The notes beneath the pieces were generated by a model. It saw nothing but the letters and a program-made list of their open reading frames with translations. It did not search any database and was not told the DNA's origin. Positions 8,195 to 16,813 of a stretch of 64,000 nt of DNA are shown here, piece by piece. The stretch is from Nostoc sp. NMS9 (GTDB taxonomy: Bacteria > Cyanobacteriota > Cyanobacteriia > Cyanobacteriales > Nostocaceae). The translations under genes and the position numbers were made by a program. The stretch's first letter is position 1; each line of letters begins with the position of its first letter. The stretch spans positions 124,001 to 188,000 of the forward strand of contig NZ_JABXKL010000071.1 of assembly GCF_017114995.1 (NCBI RefSeq), read 5' to 3'.

Positions 8195-10675
8195 ATGAAG
8201 TTATGGAATCAGCACCTAACTATTAAAGTTGCCAGTTCCTTCTTATTCCTATCCTTGGTAACTGTAGGTGTAGTAGGAGGATTTGCTTTTCTTAATGCGA
8301 GGGAAGCTTTGAAGCAAGCTGCTTTTGAACGACTCAGTGCTGCTGCCACCTTGAAAGAGGAAGAAATTACCCGTTGGTTTGAAGACCAAGAACGAGATTT
8401 TCTCCTAGTAACTCAGTTTCCAGACGTACAAAATAATTTTCAAATCCTTTTAAATTCCAAAGCCGCCGATGCAAATTATCGTCAAGCTTACAAAGTTCTC
8501 TCAGATTACCTCGCAAAAATGGCGAAAACCAAGCCAAGTCTTGGAGAAATTTCCATTCTTGACCGGAGCAATCGGATTATTTTATCTACTAACAAACAGC
8601 GTGAAGGTCAATATGAAATTTCAGCTAACATCACCTATATTGAACAGATTCAGCCAGGAGACTCTTTTGCCCCCATCTTCTATGCCTCACCTATTACTGG
8701 TAAGCCATCAGTTACTTTTGCAACGCCTATACGTGATGCAGCCAAGGTACGTCAAGGTGTTCTTTTAGCCGATCTAAATTTAGACAGAATAGATCAGATT
8801 GTGCGGGAACGTACAGGCTTAGGTAAGAGTGGCGAAACTTATTTAGTTGGTTCTTTAGTAACTAAAAACGCTTTTATTTCTAAAGATAAAGATAAAACAC
8901 CAGACTTTTCTCAAGGAGTTAGCAGCCAAGGTATTGATGCAGCAATGAGTGGAATTAGCGGTCAAGGGCTTTATCCAAACTATGCCGGAGTGTTAGTAAT
9001 TGGGGTATATCACTGGCTCAATGACCAAGACCTTGCCTTAATGGTGGAAATGAACCAGGAAGAAGCCTTTGCGCCGGCTCGTCGATTAGCAGGGACGATG
9101 ATGCTAGTGGGATTCTTATCAATGGGATTTCTATTGATTGGAGTGTCTTGGCTAACGCGACAGTTAAAAATCTCTGGCGAACAGTTAGAGAATTACAGCC
9201 ATAGATTGGAAGTAAAAGCCAAAGAAGCCGAAACTGCCAACCGTGCTAAAAGCGAATTTCTTGCAAACATGAGTCACGAACTTCGCACTCCTCTTAACAG
9301 CATCCTCGGCTTTACTCAGCTAATGACCCGCGATTCTTCTCTCAATGCTTCTCAGTTGGAACATTTAGAAATTATCAGTCGTAGTGGAGAACATTTGCTT
9401 ACCTTGATTAATGATGTGTTGTCAATGTCCAAAATTGAGGCGGGTTTAACGACACTGAACAACAATAGCTTTGACTTGTACACTCTACTTGATTCACTTG
9501 AAGAGATGTTTCAAATTAAAGCGGAATCCAAAGGTTTACAGTTGATGTTTGAACGTAGACTTGAAGTTCCTAGATATGTGCATACAGATGAAAGCAAATT
9601 GCGTCAAATCTTGATTAATCTTCTTGGTAATGCTATCAAATTTACTCAAGAAGGTGGTGTTAGTTTGCGAGTTAGGATCAAGGAAGAAAGTAAACTACAG
9701 CAACAAGAAGGGGCACAAGTAAGAAAAAACTCCTATCCCTCATCCTTCTGGCTTTATTTTGAAGTCGAAGACACTGGCCCAGGGATTCCACCTGCTGAAA
9801 TTGAAAAGTTATTTAAGCCCTTTGTTCAAACAGAAGCAGGTCAAAAATCTCAGCAAGGAACAGGTTTGGGTTTAACTATTAGCCAACAATTTGTGCATCT
9901 AATGGGGGGAAGTATTACTGTTAGCAGTACTTTGGGCCAAGGAACGATTTTTTCTTTTGATCTCCAAATTAGTCTAGCAGAAGTAGCTGAAGCTCCAATT
10001 CGACAGCTAAAACAACGAGTAATTGGTTTAGAGCCTAATCAACCAAAATACCGAATCTTAGTAGTTGAAGATAAATGGGAAAATCGCGAACTCCTAGTCA
10101 AGATGCTAGTATCCCTTGGATTCGAGGTTCGTCACGCTGAAAATGGTCAAGAAGGGGTGACTCTTTGGGAAACCTGGGAACCGCAACTGATTTGGATGGA
10201 TATGCGGATGCCTGTAATGGATGGGTATGAAGCCACTAAACAAATTAGAGCTACTTTAAAGGGTCAAGCTACTGTCATTATTGCTCTAACTGCTAGTGCT
10301 TTTGACGAGGAACGCTTTGTAGTTTTATCGGCAGGCTGTAACGATTTTGTACGTAAGCCCTTCCGAGAAGAAGTAATCTTGAATATGATGTCTAAATATT
10401 TGGGGGTACGTTATGTATATGAAGAGAAACCCCTTCAAAAAGACGAATTTGCCGAAAATTCCGACCTTAAACTTTTATCATTAGAAGAGATGCTGGCTCA
10501 GATGCCCACTGAGTGGGTAGCACAGCTACACCAAGCGGCACTGTGTACTGATGAAAAGCTAATTTTTAGCTTGCTTGAGCAAATTCCTGAAGAATCTGCT
10601 CTTTTGACAAACACTCTGTCTGATTGGGTTAATAACTTTCGCATTGATAAAGTTATTGATTTAACACAACTGTAA
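8195..10675 (+). CDS. Membrane hybrid histidine kinase (Cache-HisKA-HATPase-REC)
   Basis: The protein has 826 residues. A transmembrane segment at ~12-33 and a second at ~301-320 enclose an extracytoplasmic Cache-like sensor domain. The kinase core has the phospho-accepting His361 in NMSHELRTPLN, an N-box (LRQILINLLGNAIKF), DTGPGIP and GTGLGL. A receiver domain follows with acidic pocket VVED, phospho-acceptor Asp669 (WMDMRMPVMDGYEA) and Lys721. About 70 residues after the receiver form a helical tail (LSLEEMLAQMPTEWVAQL) that recurs in the giant kinase at 43.3 kb. No HAMP domain is evident. It follows the solute-binding lipoprotein and precedes a REC-PAS gene, suggesting one signalling unit. 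Confidence 0.93.
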   Translation: MKLWNQHLTIKVASSFLFLSLVTVGVVGGFAFLNAREALKQAAFERLSAAATLKEEEITRWFEDQERDFLLVTQFPDVQNNFQILLNSKAADANYRQAYKVLSDYLAKMAKTKPSLGEISILDRSNRIILSTNKQREGQYEISANITYIEQIQPGDSFAPIFYASPITGKPSVTFATPIRDAAKVRQGVLLADLNLDRIDQIVRERTGLGKSGETYLVGSLVTKNAFISKDKDKTPDFSQGVSSQGIDAAMSGISGQGLYPNYAGVLVIGVYHWLNDQDLALMVEMNQEEAFAPARRLAGTMMLVGFLSMGFLLIGVSWLTRQLKISGEQLENYSHRLEVKAKEAETANRAKSEFLANMSHELRTPLNSILGFTQLMTRDSSLNASQLEHLEIISRSGEHLLTLINDVLSMSKIEAGLTTLNNNSFDLYTLLDSLEEMFQIKAESKGLQLMFERRLEVPRYVHTDESKLRQILINLLGNAIKFTQEGGVSLRVRIKEESKLQQQEGAQVRKNSYPSSFWLYFEVEDTGPGIPPAEIEKLFKPFVQTEAGQKSQQGTGLGLTISQQFVHLMGGSITVSSTLGQGTIFSFDLQISLAEVAEAPIRQLKQRVIGLEPNQPKYRILVVEDKWENRELLVKMLVSLGFEVRHAENGQEGVTLWETWEPQLIWMDMRMPVMDGYEATKQIRATLKGQATVIIALTASAFDEERFVVLSAGCNDFVRKPFREEVILNMMSKYLGVRYVYEEKPLQKDEFAENSDLKLLSLEEMLAQMPTEWVAQLHQAALCTDEKLIFSLLEQIPEESALLTNTLSDWVNNFRIDKVIDLTQL

Positions 10676-10746
10676 GAAATGATTTTTGAATCAGAATTCA
10701 GAAGTCAGAACAAGAAAGTGGGGATTGAGACCTGCCACTAATTAAA

Positions 10747-10791
10747 GACCACTAAATCTTCGTGTAGCGAATGCACTAAAAGATTTGGTGG
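10747..10791 (+). terminator. Hairpin after the hybrid kinase
   Basis: CCACTAAATCTT and AAGATTTGGTGG can pair over 12 bp with one G-T wobble around a 19-base loop, about 75 bp after the kinase stop. No T-tract follows. It could be a weak terminator or part of a dispersed repeat. Confidence 0.35.
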
Positions 10792-10915
10792 GGATCTTAA
10801 ACCGATTCATTCACCAGTCTGACTCCAATTAAATTCTGTTAGCGGTAGCGGGGCGTTTAGCCCATTCTGATTTCTGACTCCTGAATTATTTTCTAATAAA
10901 TTAGTTCTAATAAAT

Positions 10916-11728
10916 ATGGATAATCATCAAGTTCAGCTACCAAAAGCAAATATTCTTGTTGTTGATGATACACCCGACAATCTGCGACTTTTATCCGCTA
11001 TGCTAACTCAGGTTGGGTATGAAATTCGCAGAGTTATTAACGGACAAACAGCTTTGAAAACAGCACAAGCTGCACCGCCTGATTTAATTTTGCTTGACAT
11101 CATGATGCCAGAAATGAATGGCTATGAAGTTTGTCAACACTTGAAAGCCTCGGAGAAAACGCGTGACATTCCGGTGATTTTTATTAGCGCCTTGGATGAA
11201 GTTTTTGACAAAGTTAAAGCTTTTGCTGTCGGGGGAGTGGATTATATTACCAAACCTTTTAGTGAAGAAGAGGTTTTTGCCCGTGTAGAAAATAACTTGA
11301 CTATCCGAAGGTTGCAAAAACAACTGACCGAGCAAAATATACTTTTGCAACAGGAAATTAGCGATCGCCAAAAAGCCGAGTCAGCCCTGCGCCTCAGTCA
11401 GTTTTATTTAGATAAATTTAAGGATTCTATCTTTTTTGTAAATTCGGATGCCCAGCTTGTTTACGTGAATGAAGCCGCCTGTCGTCATCTTGGCTACTCC
11501 CGTGCACAATTACTGACCATGACTGTTTACGATATAAATCCAAATTTTTCGATGGTTACTTGGCGATCGCACTGGCAAGAAGTTAGACAAAAAGCCTCTC
11601 TCACTTTTGAGTCTACTCAACGAACTCAAGATGGTCAGGACATAGCCGTGGAAATAACTGTCAATTATCTAGAGTTAAACGGACAGGAATACCATTGTGC
11701 TAGTGTCCGCGATATCACCTCCTATTAA
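10916..11728 (+). CDS. Response regulator with C-terminal PAS domain
   Basis: The 270-residue soluble protein has an intact N-terminal receiver: VVDD, phospho-acceptor Asp61 in LLDIMMPEMNGYEVC, and Lys113 in YITKPF. A coiled-coil linker (LQKQLTEQNILLQQEISDRQ) and one PAS domain (~155-267) follow. It ends right after the PAS domain, with no kinase or DNA-binding output. It is either a connector protein or a shortened relative of the long REC-PAS-kinase proteins such as the one at 43.3 kb. Position suggests it receives phosphate from the upstream hybrid kinase. Confidence 0.88.
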   Translation: MDNHQVQLPKANILVVDDTPDNLRLLSAMLTQVGYEIRRVINGQTALKTAQAAPPDLILLDIMMPEMNGYEVCQHLKASEKTRDIPVIFISALDEVFDKVKAFAVGGVDYITKPFSEEEVFARVENNLTIRRLQKQLTEQNILLQQEISDRQKAESALRLSQFYLDKFKDSIFFVNSDAQLVYVNEAACRHLGYSRAQLLTMTVYDINPNFSMVTWRSHWQEVRQKASLTFESTQRTQDGQDIAVEITVNYLELNGQEYHCASVRDITSY

Positions 11729-12320
11729 CACCATTTCAGCAAGCCACTAAAGTGTTTTGTATCAAAAGTTCTGTAAATGAATAGGTAGTCTGAGATTGCT
11801 GGAAGATACCTTTAGTCAAGACTTTTAATCTAAAACTGCTAACACAGGTGGGAAAAAAGATTTTTTCTGACGTTAGCGACATTTTTTACATAAATTAATA
11901 AAAGTTTGACGGAAAAATTCCTGACAAATTATGACTTTTTCATGCTGTTAAAAAGTGAGTGATTCACTTAAATTAAAGGTATGGTCAGCCCCTTCGGGGA
12001 AGTCAAAAGTCAAAAGTCAAAGTAAACTTCAATCCAAAAACTCAAGAAGGTCTAATAAGTAGAAGCAGAAGGGAAAACCCCAACAGTAACAGGTTCTTCT
12101 GATTTGCATTTTACATTTAATTATGTCCTCTTACTGAGTTGATTATGTGGATTGAATTCAGTCGGCGAACAAAAGAGTATTGCCCATTGCAACCATGCTG
12201 TTATCACCTCTGATATCTGACAGATAATGACAGCATCAAAAATCAAGCAAAGAGATGCTTGGCGACTGCATCAAGCCTGCAAAGTATACAGAAAAAAGAA
12301 ACTTCAGGAAAGAAAATAAG
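11729..12320. other. Intergenic with short tandem repeats
   Basis: No gene seen. At about 11990-12022 a small hairpin (CCCCTTCGGGG) is followed by repeated 'aagtcaa' heptamers. The same motif, slightly changed, was inserted into the kinase pseudogene near 1355. The final 60 bp contain an in-frame upstream ATG (12255) that I judged not to be the start of the next gene. Confidence 0.45.
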
Positions 12321-13196
12321 ATGCGAAAAAATAGTATAAACCAAGATTTTATCCCGCCTGAAGAAGCGATTCATGGCTGTATTCAGGTATCTCAGCAAGG
12401 AAATATGGATAGCATTGCTGTTAAAACTGATGATGTGAGCAACAACTCTTTGACTGTAGAAGATGTTACTACTGATTTAGATATTCAGAGTCATTCACTA
12501 CCAGTAAACCAGAAAGTCAGGTATCTGTTGTTTAGCACCTCAGTTAAGGAGGATCTAAATGAACAGCTAACATCCTTAGTTGCCGAAGCTCGTAGACATT
12601 CACCTGGAAGCCGTCAACGTCAGAAGTTGCTCACGCAAATCATTCGTTTGACACAAGGTAAACTATGGAAGGAAAATACTCCCTACTATCAAGACGCACT
12701 GCAACAAACTTGGTTGTATTTCTGCCGCAACGTTTGTGATGGTCTGACAGGTCAAGCCTATGACTCCACTCAAGGTAGTGTAATTAATTGGTTAGATGCT
12801 TACTTAAAACGCAGACTACAAGACTTTTATCTCAACCAAAACCGGGAAAAAGCCACAACAGTCTCCTTTGGGGTTCGTCAGTCTAAGTCGGGTGAGATTG
12901 GTGAAACTATTGACCCAATAGATAATATACCAGCTACTCCCCAAGCGCCTCCCATTTTGGAAAACCTGGAGATATGGGTGAAGACAGACTCGGATATGGA
13001 ACTACGTAGTACTCACATTAAAGGGCGTCCAGACGTAAATTGTCAGGCATTAATTCTCAAACGCTTACCCCCGGAAGTTAGCTGGAAAGAATTATCTGAA
13101 GACTTTGGGCTGTCAATTGCGACATTAAGCAGTTTCTATCAACGCCAGTGTCTACCACGCTTGCGGAAATATGCTGAAATAGAGGATTTATTCTAA
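12321..13196 (+). CDS. Sigma-70-like factor, cyanobacterial type
   Basis: From ATG 12321 this is 291 residues. The start is preferred to an in-frame ATG at 12255 because AGGAAAG lies seven bases before it. The central part (YQDALQQTWLYFCRNVCD ... SVINWLDAYLKRRLQDFYL) resembles region 2 of ECF-like sigma factors, where core RNA polymerase and the -10 element are bound. The C-terminus (LPPEVSWKELSEDFGLSIAT) reads like a region 4 helix-turn-helix. This form, with a long acidic N-terminus, is common in filamentous cyanobacteria. No anti-sigma gene is adjacent. Its targets are unknown; the membrane-protein cassette just downstream is on the opposite strand. Confidence 0.7.
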   Translation: MRKNSINQDFIPPEEAIHGCIQVSQQGNMDSIAVKTDDVSNNSLTVEDVTTDLDIQSHSLPVNQKVRYLLFSTSVKEDLNEQLTSLVAEARRHSPGSRQRQKLLTQIIRLTQGKLWKENTPYYQDALQQTWLYFCRNVCDGLTGQAYDSTQGSVINWLDAYLKRRLQDFYLNQNREKATTVSFGVRQSKSGEIGETIDPIDNIPATPQAPPILENLEIWVKTDSDMELRSTHIKGRPDVNCQALILKRLPPEVSWKELSEDFGLSIATLSSFYQRQCLPRLRKYAEIEDLF

Positions 13197-13548
13197 ACTA
13201 GACTTTCACTACAGGAAGGTGGCTGACAAAATTCCAGATCCTAGCAGTAAAGCAATATTTCAGCAGATAACTTAGAGAGGCAGTCTAGGAGAAATACCGA
13301 TTTAGGTTTTACCTATTCATCGAAACATCTCTGAACAATTAGTGCTGAGTAAATAGTGCATAATTTCTAATAATTAAAAATTCTAGTCAACGATCATAGA
13401 TGTAATTTTATTTGGGTTGCAGATACAATCCTTGTCCCACTCATCTGGACTTCAGATGCGGTAACTTTACAGGAGAGGACAAGTAAAAGCTATACTGCAC
13501 TGGAATATAGTGTTTTAATACAGCACAAAAGCACATTCTGATACTTTA
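13197..13548. other. Intergenic between convergent genes
   Basis: About 350 bp of AT-rich sequence between the sigma-like gene and the first small membrane-protein gene. I see no ORF or strong hairpin. Confidence 0.4.
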
Positions 13549-13755
13549 CTAACCTACAATCGTCTGAAATAAAAAACCAATAATTAGACCAACTATTCCA
13601 GCAATCAAACCGGCACAAAAGAAGTAGAAAAACAATTCAAAACTTGCTTGAATATTTTGAGTATATCTGAAATAAAATATTGCCAAAATCGCTCCAAGCG
13701 TTCCTAAAATTACTGTTAGAATCGTTACGATTGCTATGACAGTTTGAGTTTTCAT
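13549..13755 (-). CDS. Small two-helix membrane protein (cassette copy 1)
   Basis: The 68-residue protein has two predicted membrane helices: VIAIVTILTVILGTLGAILA and a glycine-rich AGLIAGIVGLIIGFL, joined by YFRYTQNIQASFE. It is nearly identical to the gene at 15673-15879. The layout (helix, then a loop with [YS]-x-QNIQ, then a glycine-zipper helix) repeats in the longer cassette proteins, so all belong to one family. I do not recognise a named function. The conserved 130-bp upstream spacer probably carries its promoter. Confidence 0.7.
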   Translation of the reverse strand: MKTQTVIAIVTILTVILGTLGAILAIFYFRYTQNIQASFELFFYFFCAGLIAGIVGLIIGFLFQTIVG

Positions 13756-13885
13756 TTATATATGTATAGTATTATGAACCGTAAAAGTTTCTAGTTAAAC
13801 ACATAACATAAACAACTGGAATTCGACAAAAAATCCAAAAATACGCACGAATAGTATCTATAAACACGTATTTATCCAGAACGGA
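13756..13885. repeat. Conserved 130-bp spacer, copy A
   Basis: Near-identical 130-bp spacers occur at 13756-13885, 14339-14468 and 15880-16009, each upstream of a cassette gene that starts M[KE]TQ. All share 'ttatatatgtatagtattatg', 'ccgtaaaagt' and 'gaattcgacaaaaaatc'. They probably hold the promoter and leader of each gene and mark the units of duplication. Confidence 0.75.
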
Positions 13886-14338
13886 TTATGAATAAAATCT
13901 GATGAAAATCAATCCTCCTAAAACTGCTCCCACAATAATGCCTATAATCCAGAAAATTGAAATCCAAAGAAGCCAGCTGAAGCCTTCAGAACTAATAAAG
14001 AAATCAGCTGAAAATCCTTCAGCTACCCTCGAACCAACTAAATGACCAATAAAACCACCAACTATTCCACCAAGCAATCCTCCCAAAAATGAGTATAATA
14101 ATAACTTGAGATTTATTTGAATATTTTGGCTATACAGTAGATAAATTATTGTCCAGAGCAATCCTATGATTGCTGAGATTCCTACTTGTATTGTTGTAGA
14201 AGAAATTATCATTTTCATCCCACTACTTGCTTGAAGATTTTGGATATATCTGAAATAAAATATTGCCCAAATCGCTCCAAGGATTCCTAAAATTACTGTT
14301 GGAATCGTTACGATTGCTATAACACTTTGAGTTTCCAT
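13886..14338 (-). CDS. Glycine-zipper membrane protein, fused form
   Basis: The 150-residue protein has about four hydrophobic segments. Residues 1-40 copy the first helix of the 68-residue neighbour (VIAIVTIPTVILGILGAIWA ... FRYIQNLQAS). From Met41 on it follows the 110-residue core of the other cassette genes: a helix, LLYSQNIQ, the zipper GGLLGGIVGGFIGHLVGS, a polar loop and a C-terminal helix ending GGLIFIRFYS. It therefore looks like a fusion of two cassette members in frame. Function is unknown; repeated GxxxG motifs suggest tight helix packing or oligomers. Confidence 0.7.
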   Translation of the reverse strand: METQSVIAIVTIPTVILGILGAIWAIFYFRYIQNLQASSGMKMIISSTTIQVGISAIIGLLWTIIYLLYSQNIQINLKLLLYSFLGGLLGGIVGGFIGHLVGSRVAEGFSADFFISSEGFSWLLWISIFWIIGIIVGAVLGGLIFIRFYS

Positions 14339-14468
14339 TTATATATGTATAGTATTATGAGCCGTAAAAGTCTCTAGTTAAACATATAACATAAAAGACC
14401 GGAATTCGACAAAAAATCCAAAAATACGCACGAATAGGATCTATAAATACGTACTTATCCAGAACGGA
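14339..14468. repeat. Conserved 130-bp spacer, copy B
   Basis: Second copy of the cassette spacer, located between the 150-residue gene and the next gene downstream in coordinate order. Confidence 0.7.
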
Positions 14469-14861
14469 TTATGAATAAAATCTGATGAAAATCAATCCTC
14501 CTAAAACTGCTCCCACAATAATGCCTATAATCCAGAAAATTGAAATCCAAACAAGCAAACTGGCGGTTTCAGAGCTAAAAATGAAATCACCTGGAAATTC
14601 CTTAGATACCGTCGAACCAACTAAATAACCAATAAAACCACCAACTATTCCACCAAGCAATCCTCCTAAAAATGAGTAGAAAAATAACTTGAGAGTTACT
14701 TGAATATTTTGGCTATACAGTAGATAAATTATTGCCCAAAGCAATCCTATGATTGCTGAGATTACTACTGGTACTATTATATAAAAAATTAATCCTTTCA
14801 TCACTTTTTTCGCGGTCTTAGCTATGGGTAAACATATAAGGTTCAGACTTAATAGTAACAT
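14469..14861 (-). CDS. Glycine-zipper membrane protein (cassette copy 1)
   Basis: From ATG 14861 the protein has 130 residues. The frame extends to a TTG at 14906, but that part lies in an inverted repeat and lacks a ribosome site. ATG 14801 is a second possible start and is the point where the fused paralogue joins. Features are an N-terminal hydrophobic segment, a helix ending LLYSQNIQ, the zipper GGLLGGIVGGFIGYLVGS, a variable polar loop (TVSKEFPGDFIFSSE) and a C-terminal helix. No known domain is recognised. Confidence 0.65.
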   Translation of the reverse strand: MLLLSLNLICLPIAKTAKKVMKGLIFYIIVPVVISAIIGLLWAIIYLLYSQNIQVTLKLFFYSFLGGLLGGIVGGFIGYLVGSTVSKEFPGDFIFSSETASLLVWISIFWIIGIIVGAVLGGLIFIRFYS

Positions 14862-14884
14862 GACAAAAAATATCGCCAGAAAAT

Positions 14885-15053
14885 GGGAGCATCCCAATGC
14901 AAGCAAAAAGACGGGAAAAAACCCAGATTATTCGCGAGTTTCTTCCTTTATTTTTGCTGGGATGCTCCCTTAAGGCTAAGGTGGGCTAACAAGCCTCTGA
15001 ACACTTTTACTGAAGCTTTAGAGGTGTTTAGAACGGCTATGTCTGATCGATTT
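14885..15053. repeat. Duplicated segment with inverted repeat, copy 1
   Basis: This sequence recurs at 16426-16594 almost without change and ends abruptly in both places after 'tgtctgatcgattt'. It begins with GGGAGCATCCCA and carries the matching TGGGATGCTCCC about 70 bp later, with AGCAAAAA/TTTTTGCT next to the arms. It marks the distal end of the duplicated cassette. Confidence 0.75.
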
Positions 15054-15672
15054 AAAGAAAGTTGAGACAAATACTCTTCACTTGTGATGGCAGTATCAGA
15101 AATTAGGTGAGAAAATTGACAAATAAACCGACAATAAGATGGATATTTAAAATATTTCAGTCTGTACATTTGCTCGTTCGTCATAAATGAATGGACAAGA
15201 CAGATGAATAATTTAACAGAGGAATGCCAAAAAATCCTGCATTATTTAGGTCAGAGTTGTAGTCGATACTATCTGATAATTTGAACTGGATTATTTGACT
15301 AAAAAATGTGAAAATTTGAGATATTTTTTAATAAACAAGAATTTTGAGCGAAGATTATAATGGTCTTAGCTAGGATTAACTTGGTAAATTTTGGATGAAT
15401 CAGTTGATTAATTGAAAGAATGAATATATTTTGAAATCCGGTAAAAATAAGTTACTGAATACCTGGAATTATTGCAACTAAAAGTGAAATTAATCCAGAA
15501 AAATTAGACTAAGAAAAAATCTTCTGGGGTTGACTTCTCAAAATTAATAGTAATATGAGTCACATCTGCGGAATGTGGGCTATTGCTCTTTGGGCATGAA
15601 AAAATAAGTACTACTAGCGTACTTTCTCTCAAAGAATCTTCTAATAATGTCCATCCCAAATCTGATACTTTG
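15054..15672. other. AT-rich gap between cassette copies
   Basis: About 600 bp separating the two cassette copies, not shared with the region after copy 2. A short frame at 15204-15284 (MNNLTEECQKILHYLGQS) stops after 26 codons and may be a gene remnant. Nothing else is supported. Confidence 0.4.
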
Positions 15673-15879
15673 CTAACCTACAATCGTCTGAAATAAAAAA
15701 CCAATAATTAGACCAACTATTCCAGCAATCAAACCGGCACAAAAGAAGTAGAAAAACAATTCAAAACTTGCTTGAATATTTTGAGTATATCTGAAATAAA
15801 ATATTGCCCAAATCGCTCCAAGCGTTCCTAAAATTACTGTTGGAATCGTTACGATTGCTATAATACTTTGAGTTTTCAT
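15673..15879 (-). CDS. Small two-helix membrane protein (cassette copy 2)
   Basis: The 68-residue near-twin of the gene at 13549-13755 differs at only a few residues near the N-terminus (MKTQSIIAIVTIPTV). Two membrane helices, the second rich in glycine. It is preceded by the third 130-bp spacer. Function unknown. Confidence 0.7.
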   Translation of the reverse strand: MKTQSIIAIVTIPTVILGTLGAIWAIFYFRYTQNIQASFELFFYFFCAGLIAGIVGLIIGFLFQTIVG

Positions 15880-16009
15880 TTATATATGTATAGTATTATG
15901 AGCCGTAAAAGTTTCTAGTTAAACACATAACATAAAAGACCAGAATTCGACAAAAAATCAAAAAATACGCACGAATAGGATCTATAAACACGTATTTATT
16001 CAGAACGGA
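15880..16009. repeat. Conserved 130-bp spacer, copy C
   Basis: Third copy of the cassette spacer, upstream of the second 68-residue gene. Confidence 0.7.
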
Positions 16010-16402
16010 TTATGAATAAAATCTGATGAAAATCAATCCTCCTAAAACTGCTCCCACAATAATGCCTATAATCCAGAAAATTGAAATCCAAAGAAGCCAG
16101 CTGAAGCCTTCAGAACTAATAAAGAAATCAGCTGAAAATCCTTCAGCTACCCTCGAACCAACTAAATGACCAATAAAACCACCAACTATTCCACCAAGCA
16201 ATCCTCCCAAAAATGAGTAGAAAAATAACTTGAGAGTTACTTGAATATTTTGGCTATACAGTAGATAAATTATTGCCCAAAGCAATCCTATGATTGCTGA
16301 GATTACTACTGGTACTATTATATAAAAAATTAATCCTTTCATCACTTTTTTCGCGGTCTTAGCTATGGGTAAACATATAAGGTTCAGACTTAATAGTAAC
16401 AT
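16010..16402 (-). CDS. Glycine-zipper membrane protein, crossover chimera
   Basis: The 130-residue protein (from ATG 16402) is a mosaic. Its C-terminal half (GFIGHLVGSRVAEGFSADFF) matches the 150-residue gene at 13886. Its N-terminal half (LLSLNLICLPIAKTAKKVMK) matches the gene at 14469. The switch in DNA similarity falls at about 16207-16220, where 'cctcccaaaaatgag' is followed by 'tagaaaaataac'. This is the product expected if an unequal crossover removed one gene and one spacer. Function unknown. Confidence 0.65.
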   Translation of the reverse strand: MLLLSLNLICLPIAKTAKKVMKGLIFYIIVPVVISAIIGLLWAIIYLLYSQNIQVTLKLFFYSFLGGLLGGIVGGFIGHLVGSRVAEGFSADFFISSEGFSWLLWISIFWIIGIIVGAVLGGLIFIRFYS

Positions 16403-16425
16403 GACAAAAAATATCGCCAGAAAAT

Positions 16426-16594
16426 GGGAGCATCCCAATGCAAGCAAAAAGACGGGAAAAAACCCAGATTATTCGCGAGTTTCTTCCTTTATTTTTGCTG
16501 GGATGCTCCCTTAAGGCTAAGGTGGGCTAACAAGCCTCTGAACACTTTTACTGAAGCTTTAGAGGTGTTTAGAACGGCTATGTCTGATCGATTT
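16426..16594. repeat. Duplicated segment with inverted repeat, copy 2
   Basis: Second copy of the 169-bp segment described at 14885-15053, with the same GGGAGCATCCCA/TGGGATGCTCCC arms. Here it continues into extra sequence with an open frame, so this copy is probably closer to the ancestral context. Confidence 0.7.
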
Positions 16595-16687
16595 TTCGAT
16601 TGGTTAACTCTCAATCGTGACCTGTTTGCTTTCTATAAAGCCAGTTTGAGGTACATTTGGGCTTTATTTTTGTTTAAGTCCCGTTAA
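16511..16687 (+). pseudogene. Orphan C-terminal fragment, possibly transposase
   Basis: An open frame without a start reads WANKPLNTFTEALEVFRTAM, then SDRFFDWLTLNRDLFAFYKA, and stops at 16685-16687. The amphipathic, arginine- and aromatic-rich composition resembles the tail of an insertion-sequence transposase, and it lies next to an inverted repeat. I cannot name the family. The first half also occurs, truncated, at 14970-15053. Confidence 0.3.
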
Positions 16688-16813
16688 CCAGATTCCTATA
16701 TTGACTATTTATAAATCTGATGAAACTTTAAGTAATATCACTGATGGTAAACCTACACAGCAATAGGCATGATCATGTCTGTTGGCTTCAAGACGTAAAT
16801 TGTAGAAAATACA

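Noticed and set aside
10500..10675. C-terminal Hpt domain in the hybrid kinase
   Set aside because: The candidate His is not conserved in the paralogous tail at 48.7-48.96 kb and lacks the Hpt HxLKG context.
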